A DNA stretch of 25,892 nucleotides from Fidelibacterota bacterium SCGC AAA298-D23 (GTDB taxonomy: Bacteria > Fidelibacterota > Marinisomatia > Marinisomatales > Marinisomataceae): the NCBI GenBank assembly GCA_000402655.1, contig AQSI01000002.1:166092-191983 (forward strand). The letters are read 5' to 3'. The notes below the pieces were generated by a model. That model saw nothing but the letters and a program-made list of their open reading frames with translations. It had not been told where the DNA came from and searched no databases. Below, piece after piece: positions 6,971 to 14,860 of this stretch (position 1 is its first letter; the number at the start of each line of letters is the position of its first letter). The position numbers and the translations under genes are program-made.

Positions 6971-7003
6971 AAAAAAAGAGGGGCTTTTCGCCCCTTTTTT
7001 TTT
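6971..7003 (+). terminator. Rho-independent terminator after hsp20
   Basis: GGGGC (6980-6984) and GCCCC (6990-6994) pair around a five-base loop, followed by nine T residues (6995-7003). An A-tract at 6971-6977 can pair with the T-tract and extend the stem, so the element could also act on minus-strand transcripts. It lies 23 bases after the hsp20 stop region and ends only 11 bases before the next gene. Confidence 0.92.
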
Positions 7004-7014
7004 AATATCTATGC

Positions 7015-7971
7015 ATGATTTATAATGACATTCTCGAAACAATAGGATCTACTCCTGTTATTAAACTTAATTCTATTGGAAAAGAACTTAAATGTAATCT
7101 TTATGCAAAAATTGAAATGTTTAATCCTGGAGGATCTGTAAAAGATAGAACTGCATTTAGAATGATTGATAAAGCAGAAAAAGAAGGTCGTATTAAACCA
7201 GGAGATACATTAATTGAAGCAACTTCAGGAAATACAGGAATCGGACTAGCATTAGCTGCAGCTGTAAGAGGATACAAACTAATTATTTGTATGCCAGAAA
7301 AAATGAGTATGGAAAAAGAATTAACAATTAATGGATTAGGTGCAAAAATAGTTCGTACACCAACTGAAGCATCTCATGATGACCCTAAAAGTAATTTTGG
7401 AGTTGCTGCACGGTTAAATAAGGAAATTCCAAATAGTCACATCTTAGATCAATGGAATAATGATTGTAATCCAGATGCACATTATCATGAAACCGCACAG
7501 GAAATCATTGATGATTTTGGTACAAATTTAGATATGGTAGTTATGGGTGTTGGTACAGGTGGTACTGCTACTGGTATTGGTAAAAGACTCAAAGAAGAAA
7601 TTCCAAATATTAAAATTATTGGAGCAGATCCTTATGGCTCCATTCTTGGTGGTGAAGACGAATATAAAGGGCAGGCATATAAAGTTGAAGGGATCGGATA
7701 TGATTTCATTCCAAAAACATTTGTAAAAGATTATGTGGATGATTTTGTCAAGGTGAACGATAAAGAAGCATTCAATACTGCAAGAGCTCTTATTCGCGAA
7801 GAAGGACTATTAATTGGAGGTTCATGTGGCTCAGCTATGTTTGCAGCCTTAAAAGCAGCAAAATCGCTCAAAAAAGGGCAAAATTGCTTAGTAATACTAC
7901 CTGATAGTATTAGAAATTATATGAGAAAGTTTCTTTCAGACGATTGGATGAAAGAAAATGACCTTGTTTAA
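7015..7971 (+). CDS. cbs: Cystathionine beta-synthase catalytic core (fold II PLP enzyme)
   Basis: This 318-residue protein is a beta-family PLP enzyme. PLP-binding Lys43 lies in NPGGSVKDR, the substrate loop is EATSGNTGIGLALAAAVRGY (about 68-87), and the phosphate-binding loop is GTGGTATG. Several blocks match cystathionine beta-synthase rather than ordinary cysteine synthase: EIPNSHILDQ, KVEGIGYDFIP and LPDSIRNYMRKFLSDDWM. It lacks both the N-terminal heme region of animal enzymes and the C-terminal CBS (Bateman) pair. It would condense serine (or O-acetylserine) with homocysteine (or sulfide); cysteine synthase is the alternative. The start lies 11 bases after a terminator with no Shine-Dalgarno site. 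Its stop overlaps that of uvrC on the other strand. Confidence 0.88.
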   Translation: MIYNDILETIGSTPVIKLNSIGKELKCNLYAKIEMFNPGGSVKDRTAFRMIDKAEKEGRIKPGDTLIEATSGNTGIGLALAAAVRGYKLIICMPEKMSMEKELTINGLGAKIVRTPTEASHDDPKSNFGVAARLNKEIPNSHILDQWNNDCNPDAHYHETAQEIIDDFGTNLDMVVMGVGTGGTATGIGKRLKEEIPNIKIIGADPYGSILGGEDEYKGQAYKVEGIGYDFIPKTFVKDYVDDFVKVNDKEAFNTARALIREEGLLIGGSCGSAMFAALKAAKSLKKGQNCLVILPDSIRNYMRKFLSDDWMKENDLV

Positions 7972-9746
7972 ATTATTTTTTTTATTTCTATTGCAATCTT
8001 TCGACTTACACCAAGCTTGTAAGATAATGCTTTATCTGATAGATCTTTCATGTCACTGATATTTTGAAATCTCTTATATATTTTTTCAACTGTTTTCTTT
8101 CCAACTCCAGGAATATCTTCAAATTTTGATTTCGCAATACCTTTAGTTCTTTTTTGTCTTTGAAATGTAATTGCAAACCTATGTGCTTCATCTCTTAACT
8201 GTTTTAAAATATTTAAGGCAGGTGAATTTTTAGCAATGCGTAGAGAATCTTTTTGTTCTGGTAAAAATAACTCTTCTAAGCGTTTTGCAAGTGCTACTAT
8301 TGGTAAATCAAGTTTTAATTCTTTAAGTGATTCCAAAGCAGCAGATAACTGTCCTTTTCCACCATCAATCAGTACAAGATCAGGTAACTTATTTTTTTCA
8401 TTTAATTGGCGTTTGTATCGTCTAAATACCACCTCTCTCATTGATTCAAAATCATCTACTTTATCAACATTAATGTTATATTTTCTATAGGCACTTTTAA
8501 ACGGTCTGCCGTCTTTAAATACTACCATAGAAGCTACTGTATCCGTGCCTCCTAAATGAGATATGTCAAATGCTTCAATCAGTCTAGGTGGTTTTTTAAG
8601 ATTTAAGATATCTTTTAATTCATTTAATAATTTTGGAATGTAATCTTTGCGCTTTTCAATATTTAACAACCATTCATTTAGTAATAATTTTGCATTTCGA
8701 TTAGCAAGTTTTAATTCCTGAAGCTTCACTGCCCGTTTGGGGACATGAAATACTACTTTTCTTTCTGCTTTTTCTGATAACCAAGATTCAAGTTCGATGG
8801 ACTCATCAGGTAGTTCAGGAAAATAAATTTTATTAGGGATATAAGCTGCATTCATATAAAAATTAATTACAATAGATCTTAAAATATTGTCTAGTGATTC
8901 ATCAGAATCTAAAGAAATCTTTTCTCTGCTTAGAATTCTTCCCTCTCTTATTCGTAAAATGACAACTACAAAGTGTTTATCTTTATTTTGATAACCAATA
9001 ACATCTCTATTAGAAAAGTCAGCCTCCAATTTTCTTTGACCAACTTTAAATGAATTAATAGCCTTTATTTGATCTCTTACTCTAGCAGAGTCTTCATACA
9101 TCATTTTTGAAGTATAATAATCCATTTGCTTTGAAAGTTTTTCTTCAACACTCTTAGTTTCTCCCTTCAAAAACGAAATCATATCAGCTACCATATCTTG
9201 ATACTCATTCTCTGTTATTGTTCTAATACCTAATCCATTTTTTAAAACCAAGGGTTGCTTCGATTCCTCATCAATCTCATTTAGCTCTATATAACAATTT
9301 CTTATTGGAAATGCCTTGTATAATACATCTACTAACCTTCTCATGGACTTGACATCCGTATAGGGTCCAAAGTATTTTGATTTATCGTTAAATATTCTTC
9401 TTGTTATAAATACCTTGGGAAATTGTTCATTAGTTATTTTTAAATATGGAAATGACTTATCATCCTTTAATTGAACATTATACCTTGGTTTAAACTTTTT
9501 GATTAAAGTTGCTTCAGTAATAAAAGCATCAGCTTCATCTTGACAAACAATCCACTCAAAATCTTCAATTCTTTTCAATAAAGATTGTTCTTTTGGCGTT
9601 CTGTAAGATTTTTTTTGAAAATAGGACTTTACCCTATTTTTTAGGTTTTTCGCCTTACCAATATAAATAATTTTGCCATTTTTATCTTTGAATTGATAAA
9701 TACCGGGTTGTTTAGGAAGGCCTAAAATTTTGGACTGTATACTAAT
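7968..9746 (-). CDS. uvrC: UvrABC excinuclease subunit C, apparent ATT start
   Basis: Read from an ATT codon at 9746 the protein has 592 residues, the normal UvrC length. It contains the GIY-YIG nuclease (LPKQPGIYQFKD...IYIGKAKNLKNR, roughly residues 9-40), a UVR motif region (about 190-225), the RNase H-like C-terminal nuclease (FDISHLGGTDTVASMVVFKDG; LVLIDGGKGQL) and terminal helix-hairpin-helix motifs (DIPGVGKKTVEKIYKRF). UvrC makes both incisions in nucleotide excision repair. The frame from the upstream TAG (9780-9782) has no ATG, GTG or TTG before 9578, and starting there would delete 56 residues including the whole GIY-YIG motif. GGAG at 9755-9758 lies eight bases before ATT. It follows trkH directly and converges on the cbs gene. 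Confidence 0.9.
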   Translation of the reverse strand: MSIQSKILGLPKQPGIYQFKDKNGKIIYIGKAKNLKNRVKSYFQKKSYRTPKEQSLLKRIEDFEWIVCQDEADAFITEATLIKKFKPRYNVQLKDDKSFPYLKITNEQFPKVFITRRIFNDKSKYFGPYTDVKSMRRLVDVLYKAFPIRNCYIELNEIDEESKQPLVLKNGLGIRTITENEYQDMVADMISFLKGETKSVEEKLSKQMDYYTSKMMYEDSARVRDQIKAINSFKVGQRKLEADFSNRDVIGYQNKDKHFVVVILRIREGRILSREKISLDSDESLDNILRSIVINFYMNAAYIPNKIYFPELPDESIELESWLSEKAERKVVFHVPKRAVKLQELKLANRNAKLLLNEWLLNIEKRKDYIPKLLNELKDILNLKKPPRLIEAFDISHLGGTDTVASMVVFKDGRPFKSAYRKYNINVDKVDDFESMREVVFRRYKRQLNEKNKLPDLVLIDGGKGQLSAALESLKELKLDLPIVALAKRLEELFLPEQKDSLRIAKNSPALNILKQLRDEAHRFAITFQRQKRTKGIAKSKFEDIPGVGKKTVEKIYKRFQNISDMKDLSDKALSYKLGVSRKIAIEIKKII

Positions 9747-9747
9747 T

Positions 9748-11172
9748 TTATGATCTCCAAAATGTTCTAGTAAAAAGAACTAAAACTGCAAAAATTTCTA
9801 ATCTTCCTAAAATCATTCCAAACATCATAAGATACTTACCCACTATATGCATGCTTTCATAATTATCCATAGCTCCATATTCTCCGATTGACGGACCAAT
9901 ATTACCCATAGCTGAAGCAGCTGCTCCGATGGAAGACTCTAAATTATCTCCTAACATTACAAAAATGATAGATGCTAAAAAGAAGAATAGAACATAGAAT
10001 AAGAAAAATGCTAACGTTTTTCTTATAAGCTCGTCTGACAAAACTTTCTTACCAATTCTAACAGGAATTATTGCTTTTTCATGAAGAGCTCTTTTTAATT
10101 CAACTCTAACATATTTATACAAAGCTACAATTCTGATAATTTTAATACCTCCGCTCGTTGAACCGCCCATTGCTCCTGTAAACATCAAAATATATAACAA
10201 GTACTGTGAAATAAATGGTGTCCAACTACTATAATCCGTTGCAGTATAACCAGTTGTTGTAATAATTGACACAGTTTGAAAAGCAACATCCAAAGGAGAA
10301 CTATTACCTTCATTTAGGAAGCTAAAAGAAAGAATTAGACCCGTAAATAATATACATGCAAGAATATAGTATTGAAACTCCCTGTCTCTTTGATAAGACT
10401 TTAGCCCAAGATTTACTGATCTAAAATGTAAAGCAAAATTAGTACCAGTAATTAACATAAAAACTAAGATAACTGATTTTACATAATTACCTTGTCCGTT
10501 AATACTATCATTAAAGGTTGAAAATCCTCCTGATGGCATTGTTGTCATTGCATGGCATATAGCATCAAAAAAAGACATACTATATGACAATAAAAGAAAT
10601 AGAGCTAATGTAAACCCAATATAAAATTTGAGAAGTAATCTAGCAGTATCTTTTATTCTAGGAGTTATTTTTTCAGATGAAGGACCTGGGTATTCTAAAT
10701 TAAATATTTTCTCACCAGATACTCCAAGCAATGGTAACAAAGCTATAGTAAAAATAACAATCCCAAGACCACCAAACCATTGTAAAAACGAACGCCATAA
10801 AAGTATACTTCTTGGCATACTTTCAATATCAGTCAAAATGGTTGCACCTGTGGTAGTAACTCCAGAAACAGCTTCAAATAATGCATTCGAATACCCGCCA
10901 AAAGCATCCGATAAGTGAAATGGTATTGAACCAAAAAGTGCAGCTGATATCCAGCACATTACAATGACTAAAAAAACGTCTTTATTTGAAAAAGATTTAG
11001 CTTTTCTTGATAAATACCACACTGGTAAAGCACATAAAATTGCAATTATAGAAATCTTAAAAAGGTATAAATTTGAAGAATCATAATATTCTAAAGTTGC
11101 AGGAATCAAAAGAAATACAGATAACACTGCAATTAATATTGATAAAAGTCTAAATGTTGGTCGAAGACTCAT
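9748..11172 (-). CDS. trkH: Trk potassium uptake channel subunit TrkH
   Basis: This 474-residue membrane protein has four pore-loop repeats carrying the glycines of the K+ selectivity filter: SGVTTTGATI, TMPSGGFSTF, IITTTGYTAT and AMGNIGPSIG. About ten to twelve hydrophobic segments surround them, starting MSLRPTFRLLSILIAVLSVF. TrkH forms the K+ (or Na+/K+) conducting subunit in the inner membrane and is gated by the TrkA ring. The ATG at 11172 shares its A with the TAA of trkA, so the pair is translationally coupled. The last codons contain the Shine-Dalgarno site of uvrC. Confidence 0.95.
   Translation of the reverse strand: MSLRPTFRLLSILIAVLSVFLLIPATLEYYDSSNLYLFKISIIAILCALPVWYLSRKAKSFSNKDVFLVIVMCWISAALFGSIPFHLSDAFGGYSNALFEAVSGVTTTGATILTDIESMPRSILLWRSFLQWFGGLGIVIFTIALLPLLGVSGEKIFNLEYPGPSSEKITPRIKDTARLLLKFYIGFTLALFLLLSYSMSFFDAICHAMTTMPSGGFSTFNDSINGQGNYVKSVILVFMLITGTNFALHFRSVNLGLKSYQRDREFQYYILACILFTGLILSFSFLNEGNSSPLDVAFQTVSIITTTGYTATDYSSWTPFISQYLLYILMFTGAMGGSTSGGIKIIRIVALYKYVRVELKRALHEKAIIPVRIGKKVLSDELIRKTLAFFLFYVLFFFLASIIFVMLGDNLESSIGAAASAMGNIGPSIGEYGAMDNYESMHIVGKYLMMFGMILGRLEIFAVLVLFTRTFWRS
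9755..9758 (-). promoter_or_regulatory. Shine-Dalgarno site deciding the uvrC start
   Basis: GGAG (minus strand, inside the last codons of trkH) is followed by eight bases and then ATT at 9746-9744. That spacing is ideal for initiation at ATT; the next rare candidate, ATA at 9740, would be 14 bases away. This site is the main reason for choosing ATT. Confidence 0.65.
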
Positions 11173-12521
11173 TATTCAGATTTAAAGATTTTACTTACTT
11201 CCCTTATTTTTGAGTTAATGCAAAATATTAGAACGGTATCGTTTTCCATGATTTGAAAATCACCAGATGGAATCTTAATATGCCCATTATGATTTACCAA
11301 AGCTAAAATACATCCGTGAGGAAGATTTAAATTTGAAACAGGTAATCTTGAGGCTTTAGAATCTTTTTCTGCAATTAGTTCAATTGCTTCCATATCCAAT
11401 GAACTAAAAAGCTGAATAACATGTTCTTTTTGATCAATCCTAATAGACTTGATCACTGCATTAACACTAACATTATTTTTACTTACAATTGAACCAATTC
11501 CGAGATCGGACATATTTTTAACATAGTCTGGATTAGTAACATGAATGATTGAGTGTTTGACTTTCAATTGTTTTGCTAAAATTCCAGCTAATAAGTTTAA
11601 CTGTTGGTCATCTGTAACTGCTACAAATGAGTCAGCTTCTGAAATATTTTCTCCTCTTAAAAATTCTATATCGGTAGCGTCTGAATTCAAAACTATTGTT
11701 TTATCTAAATCATTTGCAATTTGTGTTGCTTTTTCTTTGGATTTTTCAATAAGTCTAACAGACATATCATCCTCAAGCATTGAAGAAACTAGTCTTCCAA
11801 TTTTACTTGCACCAGCAATCATAACTCTTTTTGAATCAGAATTTTTAATACCAAGTGTATCGAGCAACGAATTAAGATTTTTTGACTTTAGAAAAAAGAA
11901 AACATAATCTTCTGGTTCAAATTTAAAAGTAGTTGAGGGTATTGTCATTTTTTCCCCCCTAATTACCGCAACAATCAAACTTTTAAAATCTTCATTGGAT
12001 TTATGAAATTTCTCAACTGTCATGCCAGCTAGTTTCGAACGGTGATTTATTTTTTTTGAAAATAATACAGCTTTACCACCTTCAAACTCATAAAACTTAT
12101 CAGCATAAGGATGTTTTACCAATCTAATTATTTCTTTTGCAACTTCTTTTTCAGGATGAATAACCATATCTACCCCAAATTTTTCAGGAGGAATGGCGTT
12201 TCCATTTCTTGAATAGTCTAAATCTCTTAATCGAGCAATTATTTTCTTTGCTCCCATATTATGACATTGTAATGAAGAAATTAGATTTGTTTCATCTGAA
12301 TTAGTGAGACAAAATACATAGTCAGCGTCGGCTACATTAATATCTTTAAGAAGTTTTTCGTCTGATCCATTACCCTGATTTACAATAACATCTAAATGTT
12401 CATTTGCTCTAGAACACTTTACATGATCAATATCAATTACTGATATGTCGTAATCAAGCTCACTAAGTGATTTTGCAACGTGAAAACCTACTTCACCAGC
12501 GCCTATAATAACAATTTTCAT
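11172..12521 (-). CDS. trkA: Trk potassium uptake regulatory subunit TrkA
   Basis: This 449-residue cytoplasmic protein is a tandem duplication of RCK_N-RCK_C. The first Rossmann motif is IIGAGEVGFHVAKSL (residues 4-18) and the second is IAGASKIGRLVSSML (about 235-249), each followed by a TrkA-C domain. The first motif keeps the GxGxxG pattern for NAD(H); the second is GxSxxG, common for the second half. TrkA rings sit under TrkH and gate it in response to nucleotides. It is followed by trkH with a TAATG overlap, and 50 bases separate it from murA upstream. Confidence 0.95.
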   Translation of the reverse strand: MKIVIIGAGEVGFHVAKSLSELDYDISVIDIDHVKCSRANEHLDVIVNQGNGSDEKLLKDINVADADYVFCLTNSDETNLISSLQCHNMGAKKIIARLRDLDYSRNGNAIPPEKFGVDMVIHPEKEVAKEIIRLVKHPYADKFYEFEGGKAVLFSKKINHRSKLAGMTVEKFHKSNEDFKSLIVAVIRGEKMTIPSTTFKFEPEDYVFFFLKSKNLNSLLDTLGIKNSDSKRVMIAGASKIGRLVSSMLEDDMSVRLIEKSKEKATQIANDLDKTIVLNSDATDIEFLRGENISEADSFVAVTDDQQLNLLAGILAKQLKVKHSIIHVTNPDYVKNMSDLGIGSIVSKNNVSVNAVIKSIRIDQKEHVIQLFSSLDMEAIELIAEKDSKASRLPVSNLNLPHGCILALVNHNGHIKIPSGDFQIMENDTVLIFCINSKIREVSKIFKSE

Positions 12522-12571
12522 TTATGGAGATAAATCTATAACAAATTAATTCAAAAACAATACAAATTCGG

Positions 12572-13831
12572 CTATTTTTTTCTAAAAATTTCAGCACCAA
12601 CATTTGTTAATTTTTCTTCAATCTTATCATAACCTCTATCAATGTGATAAACTCTGCTTATTTTTGAAGTACCTGAGGCACATAAAGCGGCAATAATTAA
12701 TGCTGCAGATGCTCTAATATCTGTTGACATTACATCTGCTCCAATTAATCTTCTACCACCTTCAATAATAGCAACAGAGTCTTCCAGCTTTATATTGCAG
12801 CCTAGACGATTTAACTCCATAATATGTGTAAATCTATCATAATAAATATTTTCTTTTATTGTAGAATTACCTTTTGCTAAACACATTAACATCATCCATT
12901 GAGCTTGTAAGTCTGTTGGAAAACCAGGATATTCATTGGTCTCAATGTTTGTGGATAATATATTACTTACATTTGCTCTAATAACTATTGAGCTATCTTT
13001 TACTTCTAATTCAATATTGGCTTTTTGAAGGGATTTTATAACACTATCCAGGTGTTCGGGGATGATATTTGATACTTCAACTACACCTCCAACAGCTGCG
13101 GCGGCAATTAAAAATGTTCCTGCTTCAATTCTGTCTGGAATAACAGAAATATTTGAAATAGAATTTAGAGATGTAACTCCCTTTATAGTGAGAGTATTAG
13201 TTCCAATTCCTGAAATATTTGCTCCCATACTGTTTAACATTTCACATAACTGTTGAATTTCAGGCTCTGATGCAGCATTAGTTATAGTTGTTGTACCTTT
13301 GGCAAGTATTGCAACCATAACTATATTTCCAGTAGCTCCAACCGATATTTTAGGAAAATGAATTTTATTTCCAATCAAATTACTTCCATCAGCAATTACA
13401 TAACCGTTTTCAATTGAGATTTTTACACCTAATGCCTTAAGTCCGTCTAAATGAAAGTCTACAGGTCTTGGACCCCATGCACAACCTCCAGGAAGAGATA
13501 CTTTTGCATTACCAAACCTTGCTAATAAAGGTCCAAGAACATAAAAAGATGCTCTCATTGTTTTAACCAAATCGTAAGGTGCAAATGGATTATCAAGTTT
13601 TGATGAATCAACAGAAATTGAATTATCAGATTCAAAATTTACCTCTGCTCCCATTTTTTTTAATAACTTAGACATTGTTATTGAGTCTGATAGTGTGGGA
13701 ACATTAGATATTTTTAATTTACCCTGATTTAAAATAGAAGCTGCCATAAGGGGAAGTACAGCGTTCTTTGCTCCACTTACCTCAATAACACCATTTAGTG
13801 TTTTTAACCCGTGAATTTCAAAATAATCCAT
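12572..13831 (-). CDS. murA: UDP-N-acetylglucosamine 1-carboxyvinyltransferase
   Basis: From the ATG at 13831 the protein has 419 residues, the usual MurA length. The fold is two inverted alpha/beta domains of the EPSP synthase type. The active-site Cys117 lies in PGGCAWGPRPVDFHL, and Lys22-Asn23 in SGAKNAVLPL are also conserved. MurA transfers enolpyruvate from PEP to UDP-GlcNAc, the first committed step of peptidoglycan synthesis. Cys rather than Asp at position 117 predicts sensitivity to fosfomycin. A TTG five codons upstream (13846) is possible but would overlap acpS by 16 bases; the ATG makes the TAATG junction seen elsewhere in this genome. Confidence 0.95.
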   Translation of the reverse strand: MDYFEIHGLKTLNGVIEVSGAKNAVLPLMAASILNQGKLKISNVPTLSDSITMSKLLKKMGAEVNFESDNSISVDSSKLDNPFAPYDLVKTMRASFYVLGPLLARFGNAKVSLPGGCAWGPRPVDFHLDGLKALGVKISIENGYVIADGSNLIGNKIHFPKISVGATGNIVMVAILAKGTTTITNAASEPEIQQLCEMLNSMGANISGIGTNTLTIKGVTSLNSISNISVIPDRIEAGTFLIAAAAVGGVVEVSNIIPEHLDSVIKSLQKANIELEVKDSSIVIRANVSNILSTNIETNEYPGFPTDLQAQWMMLMCLAKGNSTIKENIYYDRFTHIMELNRLGCNIKLEDSVAIIEGGRRLIGADVMSTDIRASAALIIAALCASGTSKISRVYHIDRGYDKIEEKLTNVGAEIFRKK

Positions 13832-14175
13832 TATTGCACTACGCAAAAAGCTACAGCATAGTTCCCATCATGTGAAATTGAAATATCTACGACTGAGTCG
13901 TTATTAAGATCAACTCCTGGCTTACCACTAGCATAGTTAAAGATCTCAATCGATTTAAAGGTTAGTTTGGAAGGATGATGAGGTGTTGAAGTAGCTTTTC
14001 TTATTGCTTCCTTAGCTGCAAATCTTCCTGAAAAGAACTGCGCTTCATTTTGTCTTGATTGCGCTTCTTTTATTTCATTATGAGAAAAAATTTTTTTTAA
14101 AAATCGTTCTCTTTTTGAAGAATTTAAAATTTCTTTGATTCTATCAATTGATACGATATCAATGCCGGTAGACAT
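13831..14175 (-). CDS. acpS: Holo-[acyl-carrier-protein] synthase
   Basis: This 114-residue phosphopantetheinyl transferase has the family signature: the N-terminal GIDIVSIDRI with the Mg-binding Asp, and RFAAKEAIRKA with the catalytic Glu and Lys. The C-terminal DISISHDGNYAVAFCVV strand is also typical. AcpS moves 4'-phosphopantetheine from CoA to acyl carrier protein for fatty-acid synthesis. The ATG at 14175 lies one base after the stop of the HAD gene and gives the usual short N-terminus. An in-frame ATG at 14187 would add four residues and overlap the HAD gene, so it is a close alternative. Confidence 0.93.
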   Translation of the reverse strand: MSTGIDIVSIDRIKEILNSSKRERFLKKIFSHNEIKEAQSRQNEAQFFSGRFAAKEAIRKATSTPHHPSKLTFKSIEIFNYASGKPGVDLNNDSVVDISISHDGNYAVAFCVVQ

Positions 14176-14176
14176 A

Positions 14177-14860
14177 TTATTTTTCATTTTCGGCTTCTAT
14201 AATATCTATTAATTCTGAAATATCATCAATATCCCAATTTGCCCCAGAATCTTTTACTCCAAAAGTATCTCCATATCTAGCAAAAATCGTTTTTATTCCT
14301 AAACTATTTGCTCCAACAACATCTCTTTCAGGCCAATCTCCAATCATGACCACTTCTTCTTTATTTAAACCTAATTTTTCTAAAACAAGATTAAATGGTT
14401 TTGGAGAAGGTTTTCTTTCATTTGAGTCATCAAAAGTAATGACTGCATCAAACATATGGTGAAGATTTAAATAATAAATTCTCATCCATGCTTCTCTACT
14501 AGGTGCATCAGATACAATGGCAAGCTTAATTCCAGATTTCATAAGATGATTCAACGTTCGGTGGACATTGGGATATGCTTTTAAATTGGCCTCTTTTCCC
14601 CTTCTGTATGCTACAATGGCCGCTGCAAGGTATTTGTTATCTACGTAACCAATTTTATCGTTTAAAAACTTATCAAAAACTTGTTGATGCTCCCATCCTT
14701 CAGCCTCATAAATTGACATAACTTTCTTGTAGGAATCTTCAATATTAATTTCAAGACCAGCTTCTTTCATTGACAAGAGAGCGTTCATTACCGCCTCTCT
14801 TTTCATTTTTATAAAATCTAAAAGTGTGTTATCTAAATCAAATATTACAGCTTTGATCAT
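14177..14860 (-). CDS. HAD-superfamily (subfamily IA) phosphatase
   Basis: This 227-residue protein shows all four HAD motifs: the DLDNTLL nucleophile with Asp8 and Asp10, motif II in IVSDAPSRE, Lys in ERKPSPKPF, and motif IV in MIGDWPERDVVGA. A helical cap lies between motifs I and II (about residues 16-95), as in phosphoglycolate phosphatase, pyrophosphatase PpaX and haloacid dehalogenases. The exact substrate cannot be assigned. It is joined to the TPR gene upstream by an ATGA overlap and to acpS downstream. Confidence 0.88.
   Translation of the reverse strand: MIKAVIFDLDNTLLDFIKMKREAVMNALLSMKEAGLEINIEDSYKKVMSIYEAEGWEHQQVFDKFLNDKIGYVDNKYLAAAIVAYRRGKEANLKAYPNVHRTLNHLMKSGIKLAIVSDAPSREAWMRIYYLNLHHMFDAVITFDDSNERKPSPKPFNLVLEKLGLNKEEVVMIGDWPERDVVGANSLGIKTIFARYGDTFGVKDSGANWDIDDISELIDIIEAENEK

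Noticed and set aside
7968..9578. uvrC starting at TTG 9578
   Set aside because: This would delete the first 56 residues with the whole GIY-YIG catalytic motif, although the frame upstream is intact and clearly homologous.
9748..9782. Programmed frameshift fusing trkH to uvrC
   Set aside because: No slippery heptamer or downstream structure is evident, and the GGAG-ATT arrangement explains uvrC translation more simply.
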